A stretch of DNA of 64,000 nucleotides from NCBI GenBank assembly GCA_021325635.1, contig JAJPGV010000046.1, positions 62,001-126,000 on the forward strand, given 5' to 3'. Position 1 is the stretch's first letter; each line of letters opens with the position of its first letter. The notes under the pieces were generated by a model. That model ran no database searches. It saw only the letters and a program-made list of their open reading frames with translations, and had not been told where the DNA came from. Below are positions 1 through 7,402 of this stretch, in pieces. The DNA is from Chloroflexota bacterium (GTDB taxonomy: Bacteria; Chloroflexota; JAJPGV01). The position numbers were made by a program, and so were the translations under genes.

Positions 1-1
1 G

Positions 2-1162
2 CGCGATCAGATGGATGCCGTGGTCGAATCCGTGCGCGCGGCGGGCCGCATGGCCGTCGACACCGAGTTCCTGCGCGAGAAGACCTACTTCGCCCAGCTC
101 TGCCTCGCCCAGGTAGCCACACCTGAGCGCGTCTTCCTGGTCGACCCCATCAAGGGCGCCGACGTGAAGCGCCTGGGTGAGCTCGTGGCCGACCGATCGA
201 TAGAGGTGGTGCTGCACGCGGGCTGGCAGGACCTGCAGCTCTTCTATCAGCTCGGCGGGCAAGCACCCACCCGCGTGTTCGACGTGCAGCTGGCCGCCGG
301 CTTCGCCGGGCTCAGCGCTTCGCTCGGCTACGGCCGGCTCATGGAGGAATTGCTCGGCGTCACCTTGGAGAAGGGCGAAGCCTACACCGATTGGTGCCGG
401 CGGCCGCTCACCGAACGGCAGCTCAGCTACGCGGCCGACGACGTTCGCTACCTGCTGCCGGCCGCGGACATCCTGCAGCAGAAGCTGGCGGACCTGGGCC
501 GCGCCGAATGGGTGGCCGAAGAGATGCGCTGGCTGGAGGAGGACGAGGCCTACGCCACCGACGAGGAGGCCTGGCGCAAGGTCTCCGGGCAGGGCACGTT
601 GTCTCCGCGCCAGGCGACCATCCTGCGGGAGCTGGCACGCTGGCGCGAGGATACCGCCGCTGCGCGCGACGTGCCGCGCGGCTGGCTGGTGAAGGACGCC
701 ACCCTGGTCGAGATTGCGCGCCGCGCCCCGGCCAGCGTGCGCGAGCTGCGCACCATCCGCGGCTTCGACGCGCGCGAGGCCGAGCGATCGGGCCAGGCCA
801 TCCTGGACGCCATCGAGCGCGGCAAGGTGGCGCCGTCGGTCAAGCGTTCGGCCCCGCCGAACCACAACGTGGTGACGCGTGCCCGCATGGTGGCCGGGCT
901 GGCCGACGCCGTCCTGCGCATGCGGGCGGAGGAGGCGGGCATCGCTCCCGAGCTCGTGGGCACCCGCTCCGATCTGGATGCCCTGCTGGTGGCCGTCCTC
1001 AGCGGCCGGAACGGCAGCGAAGCCAGCGATCTGCGGCTGCTGAGCGGCTGGCGCCGTTCGCTGGCCGGCGAGGCCATCGTCGCCCTGGTCCGAGGCGAGT
1101 GCGCCTTGCGCGTCGTGGACCATGCCCCCTACGTGGAAGAGATCCCGCTCCCACCGGCCTAA
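2..1162 (+). CDS. rnd: Ribonuclease D (5' end outside window)
   Basis: 3'-5' exoribonuclease of the DEDDy family, used in tRNA 3' processing. Counting from the Met at base 11, exonuclease motif I is VDTEF (Asp17, Glu19), motif II is HAGWQDLQLF and motif III is YAADDVRYL, giving the DEDD residues plus the Tyr of the y-subclass. An HRDC domain follows at roughly residues 195-275, with a second weaker helical HRDC-like region to the C-terminus, as in full-length RNase D. The frame stays open to the window edge (RDQ precedes the Met). The first beta-strand normal for the family would lie upstream, so the gene probably starts outside the window. It converges on rlmB with a 14-base gap. Confidence 0.93.
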   Translation, partial: RDQMDAVVESVRAAGRMAVDTEFLREKTYFAQLCLAQVATPERVFLVDPIKGADVKRLGELVADRSIEVVLHAGWQDLQLFYQLGGQAPTRVFDVQLAAGFAGLSASLGYGRLMEELLGVTLEKGEAYTDWCRRPLTERQLSYAADDVRYLLPAADILQQKLADLGRAEWVAEEMRWLEEDEAYATDEEAWRKVSGQGTLSPRQATILRELARWREDTAAARDVPRGWLVKDATLVEIARRAPASVRELRTIRGFDAREAERSGQAILDAIERGKVAPSVKRSAPPNHNVVTRARMVAGLADAVLRMRAEEAGIAPELVGTRSDLDALLVAVLSGRNGSEASDLRLLSGWRRSLAGEAIVALVRGECALRVVDHAPYVEEIPLPPA

Positions 1163-1176
1163 GCCAGCGACTCCGG

Positions 1177-1920
1177 CTAGGATTCCGCTGAGGCTGCGCT
1201 TCGGCGCCGCCACAGGTCGTACAGGACGATCGAGCCGGCCACGGCGGCGTTGAGCGACTCGACCTGCCCTCGCGACGGTAGGCTCACCAGCAGGTCGCAG
1301 CGCTTCTTGACCAGCTGGCTCAGCCCGGAGCCTTCGGACCCCACGACCAGTGCCAGGCTGGCGGTGGCATCGAGCTGCCAATAGGGCTCTGCCGCCCGCT
1401 GGTCGAGCCCAGCCACCCACACGTGCTGCCGCTGCAGCTGCTCGATGGCCTGCACCAGGTTGGACACCTCGATCATCAGCAGGTGCTCCACGGCCCCGGC
1501 CGAGGCCTTGGACACCGCGGGCGTAATTCCGGCCGCCCGCCGGCTGGGGAAAATGACGCCGTGCGCGCCCACGGCATCCGCCGTTCGCAGCAGCGTGCCG
1601 AAATTCTGCGGATCCTGCAGGTGATCCAGGAGGAGCAGCAGCGGCGGCTCGCCGCGCCGCCGGGCCAGCGCCAGGGCCTCGTCGATAGTCGCCGCGGCGC
1701 GATCCGGCAGCTCCACGGCGATACCCTGGTGATTGCCACCGTGCGCCACGCGATCCAGAATGGCCCGGCCCACCTGCTGGGTAACGACGCCGCGGGCGCT
1801 GGCCTGGGCGACCAGGAACTGGATCTCGCGGGCGTGGTCGTCGGCGTAGAGCAGCCGATCGACGGGCTGCCCGGCAGCGAGCACTTCTCGCACCGGGTTA
1901 CGGCCATAGACCAGGCGCAC
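1177..1920 (-). CDS. rlmB: 23S rRNA 2'-O-ribose methyltransferase, RlmB/TrmH (SpoU) family
   Basis: SpoU-class SAM-dependent RNA methyltransferase, expected to methylate G2251 of 23S rRNA. The N-terminal L30e-like substrate domain starts YGRNPVREVL. The C-terminal trefoil-knot domain carries the three SpoU motifs: DHLQDPQNFGTLLRTADAVG, then ALVVGSEGSGL, then SLPSRGQVESLNAAVAGSI. Length (247 aa) is normal for RlmB. It starts with GTG. TrmH-type tRNA methylases share these motifs, but the N-terminal domain and the start of the protein favour RlmB. Confidence 0.92.
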   Translation of the reverse strand: MRLVYGRNPVREVLAAGQPVDRLLYADDHAREIQFLVAQASARGVVTQQVGRAILDRVAHGGNHQGIAVELPDRAAATIDEALALARRRGEPPLLLLLDHLQDPQNFGTLLRTADAVGAHGVIFPSRRAAGITPAVSKASAGAVEHLLMIEVSNLVQAIEQLQRQHVWVAGLDQRAAEPYWQLDATASLALVVGSEGSGLSQLVKKRCDLLVSLPSRGQVESLNAAVAGSIVLYDLWRRRSAASAES

Positions 1921-1982
1921 AGGCTAGTGGCGCCGGCCTAGCCGGCCAGGCAGCCACAAGCCTTGGCCGAAGCGCACGAGCC

Positions 1983-2255
1983 TCAGTTCTCGGACGGCTC
2001 GCCCGTCATCTCTCGCAGCACTGCCTGGGCGGTTTCCTCCGGCCGGGGATCCAGGCCCGCCCGCAGCTGCTCGATGCGCAGCGCCACCGCACGGAGGATG
2101 ATCGGCAGCGCCTCGTCCATGTTCTCGCGGTAGCAGGCGTCGAGCGACGCGAGCACAGTGAGAAGCTCTCGGTCGCGGTCGTCGAGCGACTCCTCGCCAC
2201 CTTCGACCTGACCGGCGTCGCAAAAAGCCAGGAATTGCTCTCGAACCGTTTGCAT
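1983..2255 (-). CDS. Small acidic helical protein, unknown function
   Basis: A 90-aa protein rich in Glu and Asp, predicted entirely helical (RDRELLTVLASLDACYRE, then ALPIILRAVALRIEQL). It has no signal peptide, membrane segment or recognisable motif. The ATG is preceded by a TAGGGT box 7 bases upstream, so it may be leaderless. Codon-position GC bias in this frame is better than in the overlapping 99-aa alternative frame, which is Arg-rich and looks like a shadow. I cannot assign a function. Confidence 0.55.
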   Translation of the reverse strand: MQTVREQFLAFCDAGQVEGGEESLDDRDRELLTVLASLDACYRENMDEALPIILRAVALRIEQLRAGLDPRPEETAQAVLREMTGEPSEN

Positions 2256-2404
2256 ACCTACAACCCTACACTCGCCCCGGCATCGCGTCGAGGGCGGGAC
2301 GCGCCGAGCAGCCCGTGACCAGGTAGCCCGAACGGCCCAGATTTCCCCCTGGCCGTCACCCTCGCACGTTCCATACCTCCAGACGTGGAAACGGGGAGGG
2401 GACT

Positions 2405-3949
2405 GTGCCGGCTATCAGCCTTATCGCCATCTTTCCGCTGCTGCTGAGCCTGGTCCTCGGCCCGGGCCTGCTGCGGAGCGCGCCACCGCCGCCATCCGCC
2501 AGAGCCGGCGCGGCTAGGCCGGACCCGTCAGCACCCGTGTGGCTGGCGAGCCCGCCTTCGGACGCCGACATCCCCTGGCTTGGCCGCGTCGCGCCCCCAG
2601 CCGAGACCGAAGGCGACCCCGGTCCGCATACCGTGGCCGATCCGGCCGCCGTGGCTGTGTCCGAGCCCTCGGCCCCGAGCTTCACCCTCGGGCCGCTCAC
2701 GCTGCCCTCACCCAGCCTGCCTCTGCTGGGCGAAATCGGAGGCGCTGCCCGCGTCGTGCTGCCCGCTGCCCCGGCAGCGCCCAAGTCCGGCATCCTCGCG
2801 CCGATCCTGTCGCTGCTCAGCCCGCCGCGCCTGGTTTCCAGGGCTGGGGGTCCGGTGAACGTCACCGCCGAGCAGATTGTGGACCTGGCCAATGCGCTCA
2901 TGGGCGTGCGTTACCTCTGGGGCGGCAACTCGGCCGCCGGCATGGACTGCTCGGCCTTTGTGAGCCGCGTCTGGAACGTAGCCCGGCGTACCACGGAAAC
3001 ACTGCCGGGAGTGGCCTTCCGCATCGACAAGGAAGAGCTGCTGCCCGGCGATATCCTGAACCTGACCATGAGCCAGGACCCGCGCGGCTATGGCCACGTG
3101 CGTCTGTTTGCCGGTTGGGCCAACGACAGCCATACGCGGATGTGGGTGTTCGAGGAAACGCCTCCACGAGCCATCCACCACGTCATCGCCTACGACCCTC
3201 GCTACACGCCCCTGCGCCGCATCAACTACGCTCCCGGCGACCTGACCAGCCCCCACCTGATGAGCCTGCTGGCGCCGGCCGGCTCGACCGCGCTGCCCTC
3301 CAGCCAGCCGGCCGATTCGCCGGCCGAGAATGACGGGGAGGACGTCAACGAAGCCCCACCGGCCGCGGCTGCCGATCTCACCGGCGCGGCCGGCCTTCAC
3401 GTCCCGATGTCCACCGCCGCGACCCTCGCCGACGTTTCCAGCGTCCAGCCATGGACCCGGCCGGCAGCCTTCCGGCAGAGCCCCACTGGCGCGTCGAGCG
3501 AGCTCGTCTTCGACGATGCGCCCTCCCCAAGCCCACCACCGTCCCACGGTGCATCCACTCACCGCCGCTCCGCGCCGGCCTTCACCCAGCCCACGCCCAT
3601 TCCCTCGCCGGCGCCGCCCGACCCGGCGGCGCTCATACGCTCCTCGAGCTCGTCCATTCGCCCCCAGGCCACGCCTATGCCAATTGTTTGGATAGAGCAA
3701 CCTGACCTCCACCAACCGTGGGCGCGGCCCAGCTCGACCGCGAGTCCCCCAGCCCCGGCGCGATCGACGAGACCGATTGCAAGCTCGTCCGCGGCCGCGT
3801 CCACCAGGTCCGTCGCCCCGAGGGCGCCCGCCTCTATCCCTACGCTGCGTAGCGCATCACCCTCAGCGCAAGCCAGCGCAGCCGCGAGCGCCGATGGAAG
3901 GCGCCTGGAAAGCGCGCCTCAACCAGCCACCCGCCGGCGCGGCCGCTGA
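2405..3949 (+). CDS. Secreted NlpC/P60 peptidoglycan endopeptidase with long disordered tail
   Basis: Probable cell-wall gamma-D-Glu-diamino acid endopeptidase. A hydrophobic N-terminus (residues 4-24) is a signal peptide or anchor. A Pro/Ala linker reaches about residue 150 and the NlpC/P60 domain spans about 150-285. Catalytic Cys182 lies in MDCSAFVSRVW and the His (231) in GHVRLFAG, after the expected GGNSAAGMDC entry. The remaining 230 residues are Ser/Pro/Ala/Thr low-complexity, perhaps a wall-spanning or surface linker. The GTG start has a strong GGGGAGGGG ribosome site just upstream. The long antisense frame over this gene is a high-GC shadow. Confidence 0.85.
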   Translation: MPAISLIAIFPLLLSLVLGPGLLRSAPPPPSARAGAARPDPSAPVWLASPPSDADIPWLGRVAPPAETEGDPGPHTVADPAAVAVSEPSAPSFTLGPLTLPSPSLPLLGEIGGAARVVLPAAPAAPKSGILAPILSLLSPPRLVSRAGGPVNVTAEQIVDLANALMGVRYLWGGNSAAGMDCSAFVSRVWNVARRTTETLPGVAFRIDKEELLPGDILNLTMSQDPRGYGHVRLFAGWANDSHTRMWVFEETPPRAIHHVIAYDPRYTPLRRINYAPGDLTSPHLMSLLAPAGSTALPSSQPADSPAENDGEDVNEAPPAAAADLTGAAGLHVPMSTAATLADVSSVQPWTRPAAFRQSPTGASSELVFDDAPSPSPPPSHGASTHRRSAPAFTQPTPIPSPAPPDPAALIRSSSSSIRPQATPMPIVWIEQPDLHQPWARPSSTASPPAPARSTRPIASSSAAASTRSVAPRAPASIPTLRSASPSAQASAAASADGRRLESAPQPATRRRGR

Positions 3950-4129
3950 GCGCACCGCCAGGCATGAAGGGCGCTCATTCCCCAACTCAGGGGTGGCCGA
4001 ATGGGGAGCGGAGCGCAAGGCTCTGCCTGCCAGTACTCCCGCGACGCTCTCGGCGTAAGTCGCCTCGCGCCCCGCTCGTGCCCGTCCGCCGTCAACCAAC
4101 TGACCCGACTGACGTTCCCGCGGCTTCCG

Positions 4130-5254
4130 TTACAGGCTGTTCACGCTGACGCCGTTCACCGCCTGACATATCCAGACCCGGGCAGACAATCCGGTTCGCT
4201 CGCGGTAGGACGCACTCAGCGCTCGGGCAAACGACTCGGCGCGGCCGGCAGCCACCAGGCTAACGGTGCAGCCGCCGAAACCCGCGCCGGTGAGGCGTGA
4301 GCCAAAGCAGCCCGACAGGCCCGCGGCCAGCTCCACCAGCAGGTCCGGCTCTCGGCTGCTTACCTCGAACAGCTCGCGCAGGCTCTCGTGCGAGGCGTAC
4401 ATCAGCCGGCCGGCGGCGCTGTGGTCGTGGGTGCGAAGCGCGGCAGCCAGGGCCAGCACACGGCCGTTCTCGGCGACCACGTGGCGCGCCCGGCCCGCCA
4501 GCCGTGGCGGCAGCCCAGCCGCTTCGATGCTTTCGGGCGTGGCGTCGCGCAGCGCCGGCAGCCCCAGCAGCCGAGCAGCCTCCTCGCACTCAGCACGCCG
4601 CTCGTTGTACGCCGACTCGACCAGCCGGCGCGGCCTGGCGCTATCGCACACCACGATGGCCAGATCCGCCGGCACGGGCACCGGATCCACGGCCAGGGTG
4701 CGGCAGTCGATCAGCAGCGCATGCCCGGCCCGGCCGAGGGCCACGGCCAGCTGATCCATGATGCCGCAGCGGTTGCCCACGTATTCGTTCTCGGCCCGCT
4801 GGCACAGCCGAGCCATGGCCGGCCCGTCCCAGGCCACGCCGGCCGCGTGGGCCAGCGCCCGCGCCACCGCCAGCTCCAGCGCCGCCGACGAGCTCAGCCC
4901 CGCGCCCGGCGGGAGGCTGCCGGCAACGGCCCCTTCGAACGCCTTCAACGGCAGCCCAGCCTGTTTCATGGCTAGCGCCACCCCGGCGGCGTAGCGCCCC
5001 CAGCCAGACGCCTCGGGCTGGGCCAGCTCGAACGAGGCCGGCTCGGGCGTCTCCACAGAGCGCAGATCCAGCCGCGATCCCTCTCGTGCACGGCCGGCCA
5101 GCTCCAGCTCCAGGTCGATGGCCGCCGGCAGCACGAAGCCGTCGTTGTAGTCGGTGTGCTCGCCAATGAGGTTCACCCGGCCCGGGGCGCGTACGGCGAA
5201 CTCGGGCTCAGCGCCGAAGGCCTGCCGAAAGAGCTGAGCGGCAGCGCCGGGCAT
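4130..5254 (-). CDS. galK: Galactokinase
   Basis: ATP-dependent galactose-1-kinase of the GHMP family, first committed step of the Leloir pathway. The galactokinase signature PGRVNLIGEHTDYNDG is at about residues 25-40. The GHMP ATP-binding motif PPGAGLSSSAALE is near 115-127, and the C-terminal GAGFGGC motif is near 325. Length 374 is typical. No other gal genes lie in the window. There is no ribosome site; a TACGAT -10 box ends 6 bases before the ATG, which suggests a leaderless transcript. Confidence 0.95.
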   Translation of the reverse strand: MPGAAAQLFRQAFGAEPEFAVRAPGRVNLIGEHTDYNDGFVLPAAIDLELELAGRAREGSRLDLRSVETPEPASFELAQPEASGWGRYAAGVALAMKQAGLPLKAFEGAVAGSLPPGAGLSSSAALELAVARALAHAAGVAWDGPAMARLCQRAENEYVGNRCGIMDQLAVALGRAGHALLIDCRTLAVDPVPVPADLAIVVCDSARPRRLVESAYNERRAECEEAARLLGLPALRDATPESIEAAGLPPRLAGRARHVVAENGRVLALAAALRTHDHSAAGRLMYASHESLRELFEVSSREPDLLVELAAGLSGCFGSRLTGAGFGGCTVSLVAAGRAESFARALSASYRERTGLSARVWICQAVNGVSVNSL

Positions 5255-5256
5255 GC

Positions 5257-5266
5257 CACAATCGTA
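5257..5266. promoter_or_regulatory. Overlapping divergent -10 boxes between galK and the zinc-ribbon gene
   Basis: On the minus strand TACGAT (5266-5261) ends 6 bases before the galK ATG. On the plus strand CACAAT (5257-5262) ends 10 bases before the GTG of the next gene. Both transcripts would start at or within a few bases of the start codon. Inferred from spacing only; no clear -35 was found. Confidence 0.4.
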
Positions 5267-5272
5267 GGACCT

Positions 5273-5974
5273 GTGGATCCCGCCAAGCAGCTCTACGATC
5301 TCCAGACGCTCGACCTGCGGATCGCCGCGGACGCGGCGCGCCTGGAGGCCGAGCGCTCCAAGATTCAGGAGCCGGCCGAGGTGCGCCAGGCGCGATCGGC
5401 CGCGAAGGCGGCCGAGCAGCAGCTAGAGGGCCTGCAGAAACAGCTTCGCGCCAGCGAGCAGGAGGCCGCGGCCATCAACGTGAAGAAGACGGCCGTGCAC
5501 GCCAAGCTGTACGGCGGGGCGGTAACCGTGCCGCGCGAGCTGGCCGCGCTGGAAGCCGAGGAAGGCGCGCTGGCGAAATCCGTAAGCCAGCTGGAGGATC
5601 GCGAGCTCGAGCTGATGGCCAAGGTCGAGGACGCCGAAAAGCTCATCGCCGGGGCCGCGGCCGAGCTCCAGGGCCAGCTGGCCCGCTGGCAGTCCGAGGG
5701 ATCGGCCGCGGTGGAGCACATCGGCGAGCTGGAGAGTGAGCTGCGACAGCTGCAGGCCGAGCGCGCCGAGCAGGCCGCCCAGGTGTCGCCCGCCAACCTC
5801 GCCCTCTACGAGCGGCTGCGCCCCCGCAAAGCCAATCGCCCCGTGGCCCTGGTGGAGAACAACATGTGCGGCGGCTGCCGCGTGAGCCTCCCCTCCGGCG
5901 ACGTGCACCGCGCCCGCGGCGCCGACCCCCCGCACCTGTGCGACAACTGCGGCCGCGTACTTTACGTCAAGTAG
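5273..5974 (+). CDS. Coiled-coil protein with C-terminal C4 zinc ribbon (CT398/DUF164-like)
   Basis: Residues 1-180 form long heptad-rich helices (a two-stranded coiled coil with Glu/Ala/Leu repeats). The C-terminus is a zinc ribbon with CGGC and CDNC pairs in MCGGCRVSLP and HLCDNCGRVLYVK. This is the architecture of the widespread CT398-like C4-type zinc-ribbon proteins. They are proposed to bind nucleic acid or help flagellar/secretion assembly; the exact role is unknown. I chose the GTG opening MDPAKQLYDLQTLD (233 aa), which matches the usual family start and sits just after TAGGA. A longer reading frame would overlap galK. Confidence 0.8.
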   Translation: MDPAKQLYDLQTLDLRIAADAARLEAERSKIQEPAEVRQARSAAKAAEQQLEGLQKQLRASEQEAAAINVKKTAVHAKLYGGAVTVPRELAALEAEEGALAKSVSQLEDRELELMAKVEDAEKLIAGAAAELQGQLARWQSEGSAAVEHIGELESELRQLQAERAEQAAQVSPANLALYERLRPRKANRPVALVENNMCGGCRVSLPSGDVHRARGADPPHLCDNCGRVLYVK

Positions 5975-6116
5975 ACGGCCCACGCGCAGGCAAGCAGAAC
6001 CACTGCTCGCGGCACCCAAGGCACCAAGCGCCTATGCCCAAGCGCCCGCGTCCTACCGAGCGCCGAGCACAGCGTCCCTCGCGCCTGTCTTCGCCGCACC
6101 AGCAGCCACCCCCCGC

Positions 6117-6122
6117 TACAAT
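6117..6122 (+). promoter_or_regulatory. -10 box of the tRNA-Thr promoter
   Basis: TACAAT, one mismatch from consensus, ends 10 bases before the mature tRNA 5' end. The same hexamer recurs near degV and fhaA. No convincing -35 was seen. Confidence 0.45.
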
Positions 6123-6132
6123 TCATCCCTGC

Positions 6133-6205
6133 GCCGGCATAGCTCAGTTGGCAGAGCGGCGGTTTCGTAAACCGCAGGTCATCGGTTCGAGCCCGATTGC
6201 CGGCT
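6133..6205 (+). tRNA. tRNA-Thr (anticodon CGT)
   Basis: The full cloverleaf folds by eye. Acceptor GCCGGCA pairs perfectly with TGCCGGC. The D arm is GCTC-AGTTGGCA-GAGC, the anticodon stem is GCGGT/ACCGC with loop TTCGTAA (anticodon CGT, reads ACG), and the T arm is ATCGG-TTCGAGC-CCGAT. The discriminator is T and CCA is not encoded, so the CCA-adding enzyme gene later in the window is needed. It lies directly upstream of an AT-richer island. Confidence 0.95.
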
Positions 6206-6571
6206 CTCGTTTTTGAGCTTAAATGAGCTGCGGGACGTGATCTGTACCAGAGCCGTAAGCGCGCAACGGCCGACCCAATGGACGCGAGGTTAAAGGCGAT
6301 GGAAGGGAACCAGCGTCTGCGCGGCATCGGCAAGCAACGATCCGCACGACGCCAGTATTCGTTCAGACGTGGGCGAATAGTGGCAATTTGGCCTTTCCGA
6401 GCCAGCCATGGTGACTGAATCGCGGCGAGGCAAGACGCCAAATGGGGCGTCCGGCAGGCTTCTCACCTTGCGAGACTGGCACTCGCGATGTGGTTACCCG
6501 CATCAAAACCTGCGGCCACATCACTAGCCGAGCCGCCGCCGCCCCACTAGGATCAGTTTGTAACTGAGAGT
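6206..6571. other. Gene-free stretch after tRNA-Thr
   Basis: I see no convincing gene. The short frames here are antisense to the tRNA or lack codon bias. CTCGTTTTTG occurs immediately after the tRNA (6206-6215) and again at 6607-6616. TTTGTAACTGA occurs at 6557-6567 and 6613-6623, flanking the hairpin described next. This could be the decayed edge of an integrated element, but no integrase was found. Confidence 0.4.
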
Positions 6572-6615
6572 AGCCGGAGCGGGCGCATCATGAGACTGAC
6601 CCGCGGCTCGTTTTT
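6572..6615 (+). terminator. Terminator-like hairpin in the leader of the response-regulator gene
   Basis: AGCC and GCGGG (with a GGA bulge between them) pair with CCCGC and GGCT across a 16-base loop. CG and five T follow. The T run ends 8 bases before the ribosome site of the response regulator, and TTTGTAACTGA repeats lie on both sides. It could end an upstream transcript or attenuate the downstream gene. Confidence 0.4.
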
Positions 6616-6633
6616 GTAACTGAAGAGGAGTTT

Positions 6634-7401
6634 ATGCGCAGGTTCTCGAAGTCCGGTACCGCTAATCCGACGACAGCCGAATTGTTGCGGGTCGTCGTCG
6701 TAGAGGACTCTCCTACCCACATGGAGATGTACGCGCGACAGATCAGCGAGACTCCGGGATTTGTAGTAATCGCTCAGTTAACTAACCCTCTTGACGTCGA
6801 GCCTTGGATGAAGTCGCACGCAGCCGATTTGCCCCACGTCGTCATTCTGGATTACTACTTCCCTGCTTACGACATAACGGGTGTTCAACTTGCGCGAACG
6901 TTGCGGCGATCGCACCCGAAATTACCTCTCTTGCTCCTAACCTCTGTAAAAGATTTGAATGTAGTGTCCGAGTTCATGGCTGCCGCTCGAGGAGCTGGCC
7001 GCGGGTTTCTCTTGAAAGGCAGCGACGATAAGGATGACTTTACCCAGTACATCCGATCGGTATCTGCTCAGAATTTGGTTGTGGGCCGGAGTGTCCATGA
7101 ACTCTATGAGAGATACCGCGGATTCGAGAGTCTCCCCAACGAGGATAAGGCTATTGTTCGCTTTGTCGCCGAAGGGCTGACCTATGACCGCATAGGAAAG
7201 AAACTCAAAGAACAAGCGATTGTCCCCTTTGAGTTAGCTGAGCGAACCGTACAGGCGAGAATAAAGCGCATCACTGATGCATTGGGCATCCCAGAATTCA
7301 ATGCGGACGGTGACGCCTTGGATCGAAAAGTCGGCCTTGTAACCGCATATAAGGACCTCGGGATCGGCGGTGTGGTGAGCGCGCAAGCGCAACCATCCTA
7401 G
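6634..7401 (+). CDS. Response regulator, REC plus NarL/LuxR-type HTH
   Basis: Two-component transcriptional regulator. The receiver domain spans about residues 18-140: acidic pair Glu24-Asp25, phospho-acceptor Asp73 in VVILDYYFP, Thr103 in LLLLTS and Lys128 in FLLKGS. The C-terminal four-helix HTH (about 165-225) reads LPNEDKAIVRFVAEGLTYDRI, then a seven- to nine-residue insertion, then AERTVQARIKRITDALGI. The insertion before the recognition helix is unusual for NarL-type domains. The ATG follows GAGGAGTTT. It converges on the histidine kinase gene with one base between stop codons, and the HisKA_3 class of that kinase fits a NarL-type partner. Base composition is clearly AT-richer than the flanking housekeeping genes. 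Confidence 0.85.
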   Translation: MRRFSKSGTANPTTAELLRVVVVEDSPTHMEMYARQISETPGFVVIAQLTNPLDVEPWMKSHAADLPHVVILDYYFPAYDITGVQLARTLRRSHPKLPLLLLTSVKDLNVVSEFMAAARGAGRGFLLKGSDDKDDFTQYIRSVSAQNLVVGRSVHELYERYRGFESLPNEDKAIVRFVAEGLTYDRIGKKLKEQAIVPFELAERTVQARIKRITDALGIPEFNADGDALDRKVGLVTAYKDLGIGGVVSAQAQPS

Positions 7402-7402
7402 G

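Noticed and set aside
2708-3715. Long minus-strand reading frame opposite the NlpC/P60 gene (335 aa)
   Set aside because: High-GC shadow frame: Arg/Gly/Val composition, no motif and no ribosome site, while the opposite strand has a complete catalytic domain.
3970-4060. Sequence resembling the start of a tRNA-Leu or tRNA-Ser (GGGGTGGCCGAATGG)
   Set aside because: No anticodon arm or T arm with TTCRA can be formed and the acceptor does not pair.
6206-6616. Attachment-site repeats flanking a 0.4-kb element next to tRNA-Thr
   Set aside because: The shared string CTCGTTTTTG is only 10 bases and does not extend into the tRNA 3' end; no integrase was found.
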